Assembly: GCA_003213235.1 (NCBI GenBank)
Contig: QCNJ01000001.1
Span: 156,638-220,637 of the forward strand
Direction: 5' to 3'
DNA length: 64,000 nucleotides
From: Prochlorococcus sp. AG-424-P18
GTDB taxonomy: Bacteria; Cyanobacteriota; Cyanobacteriia; PCC-6307; Cyanobiaceae
Position numbers and translations under genes: made by a program. Numbering within the stretch: position 1 is the stretch's first letter; each line of letters opens with the position of its first letter. The notes under the pieces were generated by a model. That model was given only the letters and a program-made list of their open reading frames with translations. It made no database searches and was not told the DNA's origin. Below are positions 35,061 through 43,920 of this stretch, one piece after another.

Positions 35061-35707
35061 TCTATTTCTACAAACTTCAATAAAAGTTTTTTGTTATCAA
35101 TAGTCTTTATAAAAGCATTAGGATATGGATCTTCTAAGGCACATATTTTTTGATAAAGATTTTCAGCACTTAAAGTAGTGAGTTCATTAATTGTTATTTC
35201 ACTTTCATGAGGCTTTCTTCTCTTAAAAAATGTTGCTTCAGTATCATCCTGAGAAACTCCTTTTAAAAAAGATTTATTAGGATTTTCAATTATTTTTTTT
35301 ATAGTTTTTATAGTCGCCTTTTCAAGAGAGCAAAATATATCACTCATATGACCATCTAAATTTATATCCGTTTTAAAAATTATAGGTCCTTGATCTATTT
35401 TACTATTCATTCTAAAAGCAGTTAATTTTGTCTTCTTGATTCCATTTATTTTTTGATTTTGAATTGGACTGCCTCCCCTAAATCTTGGCAAATCAGATGG
35501 ATGAAGAGAAATACAAATAAACCTATCTATAATTTCGGGACTAATTATTTTACTCCAGCCAGCAAATATTAAACATAATTCTTTATTAGATTGATTTTTC
35601 TCAATAAAAATATTCAAATCTTCAGTTGATTTTAATATTAATAAATTTTTAAAATAAGAAAAAGCTCTCAAAGCCCATTCCCTGTAACCAATGAGTATTA
35701 TTTGCAT
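35057..35707 (-). CDS. Sugar N-formyltransferase-like protein
   Basis: A 216-residue formyl-transferase-fold protein (Fmt/ArnA N-terminal type) using a 10-formyl-THF-like donor. The signature is SLHPSDLPRFRGGSPIQ (about residues 67-83) and IDQGPIIF (about 103-110). The usual N-x-H is S-x-H here, so one catalytic residue is changed, while His and Asp remain. Such enzymes make N-formyl sugars of O-antigens. Coupled to the deacetylase gene. Confidence 0.75.
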   Translation of the reverse strand: MQIILIGYREWALRAFSYFKNLLILKSTEDLNIFIEKNQSNKELCLIFAGWSKIISPEIIDRFICISLHPSDLPRFRGGSPIQNQKINGIKKTKLTAFRMNSKIDQGPIIFKTDINLDGHMSDIFCSLEKATIKTIKKIIENPNKSFLKGVSQDDTEATFFKRRKPHESEITINELTTLSAENLYQKICALEDPYPNAFIKTIDNKKLLLKFVEIE

Positions 35708-35996
35708 AAAATTTAATTAACTTGATAATTTACCTCATTTGAGATGATACAACTAGAAATAAGATTCATTAATAAAATAATTGACTAAGTTTTCAATAAG
35801 TTTTTTTTCTTAAATAAACAACATCGTAAGTTGTCAAAATACTTTTATTTATGAAAATAAAAATTTGTCATTATGAACATTACCATAAATTTAATTATTT
35901 AATCAAAGTAAGCGCTAAATGTATTCAGGCCTTTAAATAAGCTTCCATTTTAAAAATGATTAAATAACTCAAATACTTTTGAGAAACAGGAAAAGT
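35708..35996. other. Intergenic, no gene seen
   Basis: About 290 AT-rich bases between the formyltransferase and reductase genes. No open frame of interest, hairpin terminator or repeat was recognised; it probably holds the promoter of the formyltransferase-deacetylase pair. Confidence 0.3.
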
Positions 35997-36821
35997 TTAA
36001 ACTTGGTTATTAAAGGAAATAAGCTGATCCAATTGTGGGACGATAGATCCCAAATAATTTGATCCTACATCAAGTGTTTTGTCTATACAAACACCTGATT
36101 CTACTGGTCTCACAAAATAAGATGGATCATAATTAAATGATTCAAGAATCAAACAAATCAATTCATACTTCGACAGTCTATCTGTTCCATAAACGGAAAT
36201 CGGAGGAAATGATTCAAAGTTTTCCAGAATTTCTATACATATTTGAGCCCATTTTAAGTTGGTAATGCCATTCCAAAAGTGATCAGTATAGCCATTAATA
36301 TGATCAAAAGACCTAACTTTTGACAAAGCCCAAGAATATAGTGATTTGTTATTTTTATCTTCACCAATAATAGAAGATCTAATAACTTTAATTTTATCTA
36401 TTTTATCTAAATAATTTTTTTGAGAATAAATTTTCGCTTTACTAGAGCCATACAAATCAGAAGCATCATAAGGAGAAGATAGACTAAAAGGAGCAAGCTC
36501 AGGATTTCCACTATATACACAATCTGTACAAGCATGGATTACTTTAAAATTTTCAGAAACTAAAAATTCAGGTATTAAATGATTTATTTCATAATACTGA
36601 GTCAAGATAGATTGCGATACATTTTTTGGGGCTCTATGGGGAATTGCACCAGCACAATTAATAATAAAATCAGGATTCGATAACGATTTATAGAAAATAT
36701 CTATCTTATCAATATTAAATCTTTTAGGCTCAATTATTTCATACTTTTTCTTTGAGCTATTGAGATATTTTTTTAATATATTACCTAGCATCCCTGAAGA
36801 ACCAATAATTGCTAATTTCAT
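35997..36821 (-). CDS. RmlD-like NAD(P)-dependent sugar reductase
   Basis: A 274-residue extended SDR. GSSGMLG at residues 8-14 binds the dinucleotide, INCAGAIP is the NAG-like motif, and CTDCVYSG plus DLYGSSKAKIY carries the catalytic Y-x-x-x-K. The pattern is that of dTDP-4-dehydrorhamnose reductase and related nucleotide-sugar 4-reductases. It belongs to the surface-polysaccharide cluster. Confidence 0.78.
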   Translation of the reverse strand: MKLAIIGSSGMLGNILKKYLNSSKKKYEIIEPKRFNIDKIDIFYKSLSNPDFIINCAGAIPHRAPKNVSQSILTQYYEINHLIPEFLVSENFKVIHACTDCVYSGNPELAPFSLSSPYDASDLYGSSKAKIYSQKNYLDKIDKIKVIRSSIIGEDKNNKSLYSWALSKVRSFDHINGYTDHFWNGITNLKWAQICIEILENFESFPPISVYGTDRLSKYELICLILESFNYDPSYFVRPVESGVCIDKTLDVGSNYLGSIVPQLDQLISFNNQV

Positions 36822-36860
36822 TATTAAACAAATCCCAAGGTATCAATTATCATAGAAAAA

Positions 36861-37955
36861 TTATATATTCTCCCGAATTTTATCTTCGTTATAACGATTT
36901 ATGGAGCTATTAACACTAGCAAAATCATCCTCATCAATTAATATACCTCTTTTATTTAATATTCTTACAAAATTCTCAACACGGTTAGTGTAAGAGTTTA
37001 TTTTTATACTTTTAAAATATTTTCTAGAAAAATGCAAAATGATTCTCCAAAATTTATTTTGCAATCTCTCAAATGAATTAAAGGATAAGTTTAGTTTAGG
37101 AGCAAGACCTTTTCTACTAGCCCCATCACAATAGGCTTCAACCGCAGATTGCGTGTAAGAAGCGATCTCGAGTCTTGACATATTATTGTGAGGAAGGTGA
37201 TAAATAGTATCAGTCATCATCTCTAGCCAATTCTGCTTAAGGGAAGTATCAGTCCCAAACCAAAAGTTCCAAATCATATTCGATGTTGAAAGACTTGGGG
37301 TATTATTTCTTATTGGCTTACATTCTCCAATGGAACAAATATACATAACGTTGTTCAGAGAGATTGACTTACCTGCAAAAGCCAAAATCATATTTAATTG
37401 CAGCTCAAGTTGAGCAAAGATAGGAAATTCATTTTTAGCGTAGGAATAAGCAATTTTACGCCACGATTCACTTCGAGATACGCACCATGTGAGATTAGTT
37501 GAATAATTCTGCATATGCTTAACCATTCGCTCCCCAGGATTTTCAAGAATAAGTTTCCTACCTAACCACTCTGGTTTAACTATTCCCCATGTAATATTAT
37601 TTTTTCTTGATTTAGATTGAATTCCCATACCATTAACTGCTACGAAATCAAGATTTTTTTCTAGGAAATCAACAGCAAGTTTCAATGCGGAGGGCATAAG
37701 AAATCCATCATCAGCAACTAAAGTACAGTATCTGGTTGATATATGGTCTGCGGCAAGACCAAGCTGAACAGGAAATGAAGATTTCTTATAAATATATAAA
37801 AACTTTTCCGACAAAAAGGGTTTAACCCAATCCTCTTGAGAGATATCAGAACCATCTACGATCACAACGTTAAAATCATACTTGGCCCAGAATTGGATAG
37901 ATCTTCTAAGAAGTGAAGGTCTATTTTTGCTTGGGATGACAATCGTTAAACACAT
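36861..37955 (-). CDS. GT-A type glycosyltransferase
   Basis: A 364-residue protein starting LTIVIPSKNRPSLLRRSI, the nucleotide-sugar-binding strand of GT2-like enzymes, with the metal-binding acidic motif VADDGFLMP at about residues 78-86. The C-terminal 150 residues are helical. It differs from ordinary GT2 by the short N-domain and resembles the TIGR00180-labelled glycosyltransferases of Prochlorococcus islands. Donor and acceptor unknown. Confidence 0.75.
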   Translation of the reverse strand: MCLTIVIPSKNRPSLLRRSIQFWAKYDFNVVIVDGSDISQEDWVKPFLSEKFLYIYKKSSFPVQLGLAADHISTRYCTLVADDGFLMPSALKLAVDFLEKNLDFVAVNGMGIQSKSRKNNITWGIVKPEWLGRKLILENPGERMVKHMQNYSTNLTWCVSRSESWRKIAYSYAKNEFPIFAQLELQLNMILAFAGKSISLNNVMYICSIGECKPIRNNTPSLSTSNMIWNFWFGTDTSLKQNWLEMMTDTIYHLPHNNMSRLEIASYTQSAVEAYCDGASRKGLAPKLNLSFNSFERLQNKFWRIILHFSRKYFKSIKINSYTNRVENFVRILNKRGILIDEDDFASVNSSINRYNEDKIRENI

Positions 37956-38014
37956 TTTTTTTAAAAGTTAATATGGAAAAAATCAAAATTTGTTAAAAAT
38001 TTACTCACATTTGT

Positions 38015-39025
38015 CTATTTAATTAATGCATTTTGAATATAGTCAAGTGATAGTAATAAGTCCTTAACTTCATTAATATTTAAACGAGTAGTATTGTGAG
38101 ATGTATAGTCAGTTATTTCATTTTGTTCAATGACGCCTTTTAAAATGTACTTATCGTAATTCAGATCACGATTATCGGCTGGTATCCTGAAACAATGGCC
38201 TAAATCTTCAACTTTCGCCATTTCTTCTCGTGAAACTAAGCTTTCATAAAGTTTCTCTCCATGACGAGTACCTATAATCTTTATTTTACTTTTAACATCA
38301 AATATTTCTTGTAAAGCTGCCGCCAAAGTAGAAATAGTACATGCAGGAGCTTTTTGAACAAAAATATCTCCCTGACGACTCTTTTCAAATGCTTGAAGCA
38401 CTAAATCCACCGAATCCTCTAAAGACATAAGAAAGCGTGTCATTTTGGGATCAGTTATAGTTAATGGCTTTCCGGACTTAATTTTTTCTGTAAATAAAGG
38501 AATAACCGAACCCCTTGATGCCATTACGTTTCCATAACGTGTAGCAGACAAGATCAATCCACTTTCAGATATTTCGCGTGATCTTGCAACAAGTACCTTT
38601 TCTGCCATTGCCTTGGAAATACCCATAGCATTTATTGGGTAGACAGCTTTGTCAGTACTCAAAAATACTAAACGTTTTATATTGTTATCAATTGCGGCTT
38701 GAATGACATTGTTGGTTCCATTTATATTAGTTTGAACAGTCTCCATTGGGAAGAACTCGCATGAGGGAACTTGCTTTAAAGCTGCTGCATGGAACACATA
38801 ATCTATTCCTACCATTGAATGTTTTAGCGACTCATAATTACGAACATCTCCTAAGATAAATTTGATCCGAGAATCATTTAGAGACACACGCAAATCTTCT
38901 TGCTTCTTTTCATCCCTACTGAAAATAATTATCCTACTAATACTTGTTTGAAGAAAGCGTTTAAGTACAGTTTTTCCGAATGAGCCCGTACCTCCAGTAA
39001 TCATTAGTATTTTGTTTTCTAGCAT
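38015..39025 (-). CDS. capE: UDP-GlcNAc 4,6-dehydratase/5-epimerase-like (CapE/FnlA type)
   Basis: A 336-residue extended SDR with TGGTGSFG (residues 9-16), FSRDEKKQ, HAAALKQVP, STDKAVYPINAMGISKAMAEK and RYGNVMASRGSVIP. The catalytic Tyr is replaced by Met (M-G-I-S-K), as in inverting 4,6-dehydratases. The C-terminal TRHGEKLYESL and FRIPADNRDLNYDKY are typical of CapE/FnlA, the first enzymes of UDP-FucNAc and related sugars. The 5' end and upstream region are duplicated at 40828-41450. Confidence 0.85.
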   Translation of the reverse strand: MLENKILMITGGTGSFGKTVLKRFLQTSISRIIIFSRDEKKQEDLRVSLNDSRIKFILGDVRNYESLKHSMVGIDYVFHAAALKQVPSCEFFPMETVQTNINGTNNVIQAAIDNNIKRLVFLSTDKAVYPINAMGISKAMAEKVLVARSREISESGLILSATRYGNVMASRGSVIPLFTEKIKSGKPLTITDPKMTRFLMSLEDSVDLVLQAFEKSRQGDIFVQKAPACTISTLAAALQEIFDVKSKIKIIGTRHGEKLYESLVSREEMAKVEDLGHCFRIPADNRDLNYDKYILKGVIEQNEITDYTSHNTTRLNINEVKDLLLSLDYIQNALIK

Positions 39026-39250
39026 TGGATTTAGAAGAAAATATAAGTTTGATTAAGGCTATTCATAAGAGAAATGCAATTAATAATTTCGATAACAAAT
39101 GAGGAAGTAATTGCTTCTTGATTTTATATCGATTGTCAATTTAATAAATATTACATCATGTCAATCAACATATGATTCCAATTTACATTCTTTCTACCAT
39201 TTTTGGTTATATTCTCAAAAACTAATTTTAATTTTTGAAATTACTTTTCT
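38616..39250 (-). repeat. Duplicated segment, copy 1: capE 5' part plus upstream region
   Basis: The first about 410 bases of capE and roughly 220 bases upstream recur at 40828-41450 with a constant offset of 2212 bases through the coding part. Identity is high in the coding part and lower upstream. The 372-base non-coding stretch 39026-39397 has no other visible feature. Confidence 0.8.
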
Positions 39251-39397
39251 CTTAACGAAATGCATCAAAAAATAATTTCATCAGAAGAAAATATATCGAA
39301 ATATAATAATAATTTGTCGTGATAAAATCTATTACTAACAAATGTAAGCAGATATTTGATTTTCAAAAAGATTAATTTGAATTGTTTATAAATTACT

Positions 39398-40189
39398 TTA
39401 TTTAGCTTTATATTTTAGTTTCCCATTAAATATATAATACAAAGCTCTTTCAAGGATATGAGCCTCTCCAACTACTGGAGCATAATCCACAAGAGATCTG
39501 AGCCTATAATATAAATCTTTCGGGTATTTATAAATATTCTCTGAAGGGACAATATAATTACATCCAGGCGAAAATCTAATATATTTTTTATGCTTATAGT
39601 TCTCAAAGAAGTTAATCATAAATTTATCAAAAGATCGAAAAAATTTCGTCTTAAAGTGCTTAATATACCAATTATTATTAATTTCTAGATAACCTTCTTT
39701 TGTATTACAAAACGATGATGGATGAATATCAATTTTAAACTTTAATTTCTCCATAAAGCTAATATTATTAGAATTTATTATTTGAAACTTGTCTTTTTTC
39801 CTTAAATATTTAAAAGACTTATTTAATATCTTATATTTCTCCAAATCAGAATAATTATTAACTTCAACTAAACCAGGCTTATTAATAAGTTCTCTTATTT
39901 TATTTAATGAGCAATTACCATTAGATAGTGGTTTTGATCTGCCTTGAGGAAATGTTATACATGCTCTACAAAAAAAAATTTTTTTTGGAAGATTATCATA
40001 ATTTTCAACAATGTAATCAAACATATCATATACATTTTGACCAACATTTTTTTGCCAAATTATATTATCTGTTTTTTTAAGTCTATGAAATTTATCTAAT
40101 ATTAAATAATCTGAAGTAAACTCATTAAACCAAGCTTTAGTTAAATCTGGATCAAGCCAATTATAATCACTAATTACAAACTTAATCAC
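39398..40189 (-). CDS. DUF3431-like protein, island cargo
   Basis: A 263-residue soluble protein. The segment NVGQNVYDMFDYIVENYDNLPKKIFFC (about residues 49-75, shown here in parts: NVGQNVYDM, NYDNLPKKIFF) and the C-terminal RFSPGCNYIVP with YPKDLYYRL and GEAHILERALYYIF match the DUF3431 pattern, a family of glycosylation-linked enzymes of uncertain activity. Base composition is even more AT-rich than its neighbours, which fits island cargo. Confidence 0.65.
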   Translation of the reverse strand: MIKFVISDYNWLDPDLTKAWFNEFTSDYLILDKFHRLKKTDNIIWQKNVGQNVYDMFDYIVENYDNLPKKIFFCRACITFPQGRSKPLSNGNCSLNKIRELINKPGLVEVNNYSDLEKYKILNKSFKYLRKKDKFQIINSNNISFMEKLKFKIDIHPSSFCNTKEGYLEINNNWYIKHFKTKFFRSFDKFMINFFENYKHKKYIRFSPGCNYIVPSENIYKYPKDLYYRLRSLVDYAPVVGEAHILERALYYIFNGKLKYKAK

Positions 40190-40284
40190 AATTTCTTATC
40201 TTTTAAGTTTAGATTTTTATTAAGTTAATCAATAATAACAGTAATTGTTAAAAAAACCTTTGAATTTTTTGAAGTGTCAAATGT

Positions 40285-40476
40285 TTTAAGTTTCTAGTCT
40301 TGAAAGCTAGATTTACCTTTAGTTATGGCAATAGCTTTCGTATCTAACTTGACATGCGTTTCCGAACTGTTTCCGAAAAAATTAACCACCTTTTGTTATA
40401 ATTAAAAAGCTAAAAATTTAATAATTTTTGCCTGGAGGGGTCGTCGAGTGGTTTAAGGCTCTAGTCTTGAAAACTA
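40285..40476 (+). repeat. 192-bp repeat, copy A: tRNA-Ser promoter region and 5' half
   Basis: This segment matches 42399-42590 from end to end with an offset of exactly 2114 bases at both ends, so there is no net insertion or deletion. It begins in a tRNA-Ser anticodon-arm fragment, runs through a shared spacer containing TATAAT at about 40397-40402, and ends in the anticodon arm of the second tRNA-Ser fragment. The match breaks sharply after AAAACTA. Confidence 0.8.
40434..40476 (+). pseudogene. Truncated tRNA-Ser(TGA), 5' half
   Basis: The 43 bases match the intact tRNA-Ser at 42548 through the acceptor 5' strand, D-arm and anticodon loop with one change (GGTCGTCG for GGTGGTCG). After the anticodon the sequence becomes TTTTTTAAC and no variable or T-arm follows. 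Confidence 0.85.
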
Positions 40477-40533
40477 TTTTTTAACAAAGCTATAACAAGG
40501 GTTCTGGAGATATATTTTAAACGTGGCCTGATA

Positions 40534-40596
40534 ATGTGGCCTAATTATTACAAATTGTGGAGCTAGTCTTAGAAACTAGCGTCATGTGGCCTAATT
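40534..40596 (+). repeat. Short direct repeat ATGTGGCCTAATT
   Basis: The 13-mer occurs at 40534-40546 and 40584-40596, 50 bases apart, with a third imperfect copy ACGTGGCCTGATA just upstream at 40521-40533. The tRNA-like hairpin lies between the two exact copies. It could be a recombinase arm-site array or a relic of tandem duplication. Confidence 0.5.
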
Positions 40597-40799
40597 GATT
40601 TGAATTTTTAACTGGTTACAGTCGCAAAACTCACTATAATTATTGTAATTACTTTTGTAATTGCTCCTAAGTGTCTGATCCTTTTTTGGGTTCTGGGGAT
40701 AATCGTATAAATGTCAAAAGTCCCACGGGTTGGGTTTCGATTCCTTAGATAAAAACTCTTAAAATGCGGAAATGGAATTGGTGACAATGTGCCATTCAA

Positions 40800-41237
40800 C
40801 TAATTAAAGGAAGTAGGATTTTTATCTGAAATTCCCATAGCATTTATAGGGTAGACAGCTTTGTCGGTACTCAAAAATACTAGACGTTTTACATTATTAT
40901 CTATAGCTGCTTGAATGACGTTGTTAGTTCCATTTATATTGGTTTTAACAGTCTCCATTGGGAAGAATTCACATGAAGGAACTTGCTTTAGAGCAGCAGC
41001 ATGAAACACATAATCAATTCCTACCATTGAATGTTTTAGCGACTCATAATTACGAACATCTCCTAAAATAAATTTGACCCGAGAATCATTTAGAGACACG
41101 CGCAAATCTTCTTGTTTCTTTTCATCCCTACTAAAAATAACTATCCTACTAATATTCGTTTGAAGAAAGCGTGTAAGTACAGTTTTACCGAATGAGCCTG
41201 TGCCTCCCGTTATCATTAGTATTTTGTTTTCAAGCAT
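40800..41237 (-). pseudogene. Truncated capE duplicate (N-terminal 137 residues)
   Basis: Residues 1 to about 137 are nearly identical to the full gene at 38015-39025 (TGGTGSFG, HAAALKQVP, STDKAVYPINAMGIS). Homology stops just before the catalytic lysine, then eight unrelated residues and a stop. It keeps the coenzyme-binding half but no active site, so it is a recombination relic. Differences are mostly conservative or synonymous, so the copy is either recent or was kept similar by gene conversion. Confidence 0.88.
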
Positions 41238-41450
41238 TGGGTTTAAAAGAAAATATAAGTTTGATTAAGGATATTCATAAAAATGTTTAGATAATTGATT
41301 TCAATAACAAAAAATGTTTTTATTGCCTTCTATTTTATATGACTGTCAATCAAATAAATATTAAATCATTTCAATAACTTATAATTCCAATCTAAATTCC
41401 CACAATATTTTTTTAGGTTCTTGAAAAGTAATTGCTATTTTTAAAATTAT
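40828..41450 (-). repeat. Duplicated segment, copy 2: capE 5' part plus upstream region
   Basis: Second copy of the 38616-39250 segment. The upstream non-coding part (41238-41450) is clearly related to copy 1 (shared AAATATAAGTTTGATTAAGG and similar downstream blocks) but has small indels. The methyltransferase gene starts right after it. Confidence 0.8.
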
Positions 41451-41468
41451 TTAACCCACATGATGTAA

Positions 41469-42233
41469 TTGAATCATATAATAACCCTAACAAATTCACT
41501 AGAGGACGAGATGTCAAATAAATTATCTCTTTTTATACCCCCTATAATTAGTTTTCTTTATAAAAAAATCAAAATATCTTATCTTCAGAAAAAATGGTCT
41601 CACAATTCAGATAGAAGAGTTCTTGATTGGGATTGGGAAAAAACTAATTTTAATAGAATAGCTGCAGTAAGTTTATTGATAAATAAATTCAAAAATCCTA
41701 GTTATCTAGAAATTGGATGCCAAACAAATGCTCTTTTTAATTCTATTGCTTCTTCAAAAAAAATTGGAGTTGATCCTTGCTCTGGAGGTAATGTAAAAAT
41801 GACTTCTGATGAATTCTTTAAATCCAACAAAACTAAGTTTGATGTTGTTTTTATTGATGGACTTCATACTTATGAACAAGTTAGACGCGATGTAATCAAT
41901 GCAATAAGATTTCTTAATCCAGGAGGATGGATAGGTCTACATGATATGTTGCCTAGTGATTGGACAGAACAGCATGTCCCCAATATTTCAATGGGTCCAT
42001 GGACAGCAGATGGATGGAAAGTAGCTTTTGAATTAAAGGAGACAGAAGGCATAGAGTTTAAAATTTTAAAAATTGATAAAGGTGTTGGTATCATTAAGTT
42101 AAATGAAGATAATGTTAACTTAAAAGATTTTCGAAATCAATTAATTCAAAAAAAATACTCATATTATTATGATAATCTCAAACATTTACCAATTCATGAT
42201 TGGGAAGATGCTCAGGAATGGCTTCGTTCATAA
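41469..42233 (+). CDS. Class I SAM-dependent methyltransferase (Methyltransf_24 type)
   Basis: A protein of 254 residues from TTG or 240 from ATG at 41511. Motifs are YLEIGCQTN (SAM motif I), KIGVDPC, DVVFIDGLHTYEQVRRDV and NPGGWIGLHDMLPSDW, typical of the FkbM-/Methyltransf_24 enzymes of surface polysaccharide loci. It is the second cargo gene between capE and tRNA-Ser repeats and, unlike the other island genes, is on the plus strand. Confidence 0.8.
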   Translation: MNHIITLTNSLEDEMSNKLSLFIPPIISFLYKKIKISYLQKKWSHNSDRRVLDWDWEKTNFNRIAAVSLLINKFKNPSYLEIGCQTNALFNSIASSKKIGVDPCSGGNVKMTSDEFFKSNKTKFDVVFIDGLHTYEQVRRDVINAIRFLNPGGWIGLHDMLPSDWTEQHVPNISMGPWTADGWKVAFELKETEGIEFKILKIDKGVGIIKLNEDNVNLKDFRNQLIQKKYSYYYDNLKHLPIHDWEDAQEWLRS

Positions 42234-42380
42234 ATAAAACTCAAATCAGTTGCTCTAATTGGTTTTCAGTAAGGACTCTTGAATCGTTTTGGGGATTCCT
42301 TGCAATTAGGTGACTTAATTGACTACGACTAGTTTCTTATGATATATATTAGTGGTCCGGATACAACTGAATAACCCGTT

Positions 42381-42425
42381 GGAGGGGTGGTCGAGTGGTT
42401 TAAGGCTCTAGTCTTGAAAGCTAGA
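42381..42425 (+). pseudogene. Truncated tRNA-Ser(TGA), 5' half
   Basis: GGAGGGGTGGTCGAGTGG and the D-arm through the anticodon stem match the intact gene exactly except for AAGCTAG instead of AAACTAG. The sequence then enters the shared 192-bp repeat spacer, so it lacks the 3' half. Confidence 0.85.
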
Positions 42426-42590
42426 TTTACGATTAGTTATAGCAATAGCTTTCATATTTTACTTGACATGCGTTTACGAACTGTTTCCGAAAAAATCAAC
42501 CGCCTTTTGTTATAATTAAAAAGCTAAAAATTTAATAATTTTTGCCTGGAGGGGTGGTCGAGTGGTTTAAGGCTCTAGTCTTGAAAACTA
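42399..42590 (+). repeat. 192-bp repeat, copy B: tRNA-Ser promoter region and 5' half
   Basis: Partner of copy A at 40285-40476. This copy ends inside the intact tRNA-Ser, so copy A was probably derived from it by duplication with loss of the 3' half. TATAAT at about 42511-42516 is the likely tRNA promoter -10. Confidence 0.8.
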
Positions 42591-42634
42591 GCGTGTCTGC
42601 AAGGGCACCGTGGGTTCGAATCCCACCCCCTCCG
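42548..42634 (+). tRNA. trnS: tRNA-Ser (anticodon TGA)
   Basis: An 87-base class II tRNA: acceptor GGAGGGG/CCCCTCC with discriminator G, anticodon arm CTAGT-CTTGAAA-ACTAG with anticodon TGA, a long variable arm and T-arm GTGGG-TTCGAAT-CCCAC. CCA is not encoded. It marks the right edge of the polysaccharide island and is the parent of the truncated copies upstream. Confidence 0.97.
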
Positions 42635-42716
42635 TTCTAATAAAAGCAACTGATATTCAATCGAATTATATAAACACCTTTTTGATAGGTCTTTGTTAGA
42701 GTGATTTTATTTTATT

Positions 42717-42917
42717 ATGAGTAAAGGATTCGCAACAGATAATTTAAAACCCAAAAAATCGAAAAAAAAAGTTATTTCAAATGAACCCCAAGGAAGATTA
42801 ATATCTTGGTCTCCTTGGCCTCCAGCAAATTTCCAAACAAGATATCCTGCTTTCCCTTTTGTTCTCACAGTATTGATTATAGTATTCGGGCAATGGTATC
42901 TTTCTCTACTAAGATAA
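42717..42917 (+). CDS. Small single-helix membrane protein
   Basis: A 66-residue protein with a Lys-rich N-terminal 20 residues, a Trp/Pro-rich middle (SWSPWPPANFQ) and one C-terminal membrane helix (residues 44-64). Conserved-looking, probably thylakoid or plasma membrane. Function unknown. Confidence 0.65.
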   Translation: MSKGFATDNLKPKKSKKKVISNEPQGRLISWSPWPPANFQTRYPAFPFVLTVLIIVFGQWYLSLLR

Positions 42918-42971
42918 CCTGAATTTGATTTTATATTTAAATATTAGATAAATTGAGTTTGAGAATTTATT

Positions 42972-43556
42972 TTGTTTTTTTCAATTTTATTATTAGCCCA
43001 TGTTCAAGCGGTAATTATCCCAATATTACTGGGTATAAGATCGATCAATAAATTTAAACATATAAGCAAAAACAAATTTATACCAATTGGTTTTATTTCT
43101 TTAGGATTAGCATCTTTTTCTGAGATGCTAGATCATACCAAAACATCTTGGATTTATATAGATCATTCCTCTATATTTAATTGGTTATTTTATTCTTTCC
43201 TATCTTTAGGCCTAACATGTTTATCAATATCAGTTATCAAAAATAAATTTATTCAATCAACTAACTTCTGCATTTCTTTATGTTCAATAATCTCATATTT
43301 TTTATTTGCCAAAACTATTTCTATTCTTTTACAAGTAATAATAAGTATCTTTCTAATAATAAATTGGCAAAGAGTTTTTAAAGATTGGTTTTTTATCCTT
43401 TACCCAATATTTGGCATTTTTCTTACAACTTTCTTTGGAACAAGGCTATCCATTAGTGGTAATCAATTTTGGCATGTTTTAATTGGCCCATCTGGAACAA
43501 TTAGCGTTCTTACCTTTTATTTAGTATTAAAGAGATCGGATAAAAATTTTACTTAA
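42972..43556 (+). CDS. Multi-pass membrane protein, function unknown
   Basis: A 194-residue protein with TTG start and about seven hydrophobic helices throughout. The loops contain EMLDHTKTSWIYIDHSS and GNQFWHVLIGPSGT, with several His residues that could bind a metal or cofactor. No family recognised with confidence. Confidence 0.6.
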   Translation: MFFSILLLAHVQAVIIPILLGIRSINKFKHISKNKFIPIGFISLGLASFSEMLDHTKTSWIYIDHSSIFNWLFYSFLSLGLTCLSISVIKNKFIQSTNFCISLCSIISYFLFAKTISILLQVIISIFLIINWQRVFKDWFFILYPIFGIFLTTFFGTRLSISGNQFWHVLIGPSGTISVLTFYLVLKRSDKNFT

Positions 43557-43563
43557 GATTCTT

Positions 43564-43893
43564 ATGAAAATATTTATATTGACAAGTTTTATAGTTTGCT
43601 CAGTAACAATAATCTCTCCAATTGAAATTTTTGCTGAAACGGCTCTTGATGTTTATATGAATGATTTTTATTCTAAATCCAATGAAGCTAGTAATATTCT
43701 TAAAGAAATCGAGGATTCTTTAAAAGATGGATCAAGAAAAAAAGTATGCTCTAGGCAAAGAGAGGCGGCAAAATTAGGCCTTTTAGCGAATAAATCATTA
43801 ATTAAAGCCTTTGAAATAGAGGGAGCTAATCCTCCAATGGAAGCAATAAAAGCAAGTCAAGAAAGATGGGAATCTATTCTGAATGAGTGCTGA
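43564..43893 (+). CDS. Secreted small protein, function unknown
   Basis: A 109-residue protein with signal peptide (residues 1-24, IEIFAE-T) and a helical mature part with two cysteines (C59, C109) that could form a disulfide in the lumen or periplasm. It follows the membrane protein gene by 7 bases, so the two are probably one operon. Confidence 0.65.
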   Translation: MKIFILTSFIVCSVTIISPIEIFAETALDVYMNDFYSKSNEASNILKEIEDSLKDGSRKKVCSRQREAAKLGLLANKSLIKAFEIEGANPPMEAIKASQERWESILNEC

Positions 43894-43920
43894 TTAAAGG
43901 CAGTAAATCTATAAATCTTT

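Larger units (their letters stand above)
40190..40799. other. tRNA-fragment graveyard, no protein gene
   Basis: 610 bases without a plausible protein gene. It holds two tRNA-Ser 5' fragments (40285-40310, 40434-40476), an anticodon-arm-like hairpin GCTAGT-cttagaa-ACTAGC (40563-40581), two copies of ATGTGGCCTAATT, and a T-arm-like GGGTTTCGATTCC at about 40731-40743. These look like remains of repeated recombination at tRNA genes. Confidence 0.6.

Noticed and set aside
40608..40799. 63-codon minus-strand frame between tRNA fragments and truncated capE
   Set aside because: It lies in recombination debris and reads through a T-arm-like sequence; no protein features.
42234..42380. Possible integrase or recombinase relic left of the tRNA-Ser fragment
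   Set aside because: No recombinase motif (R...HxxR...Y) in any frame; only tRNA-like repeats.
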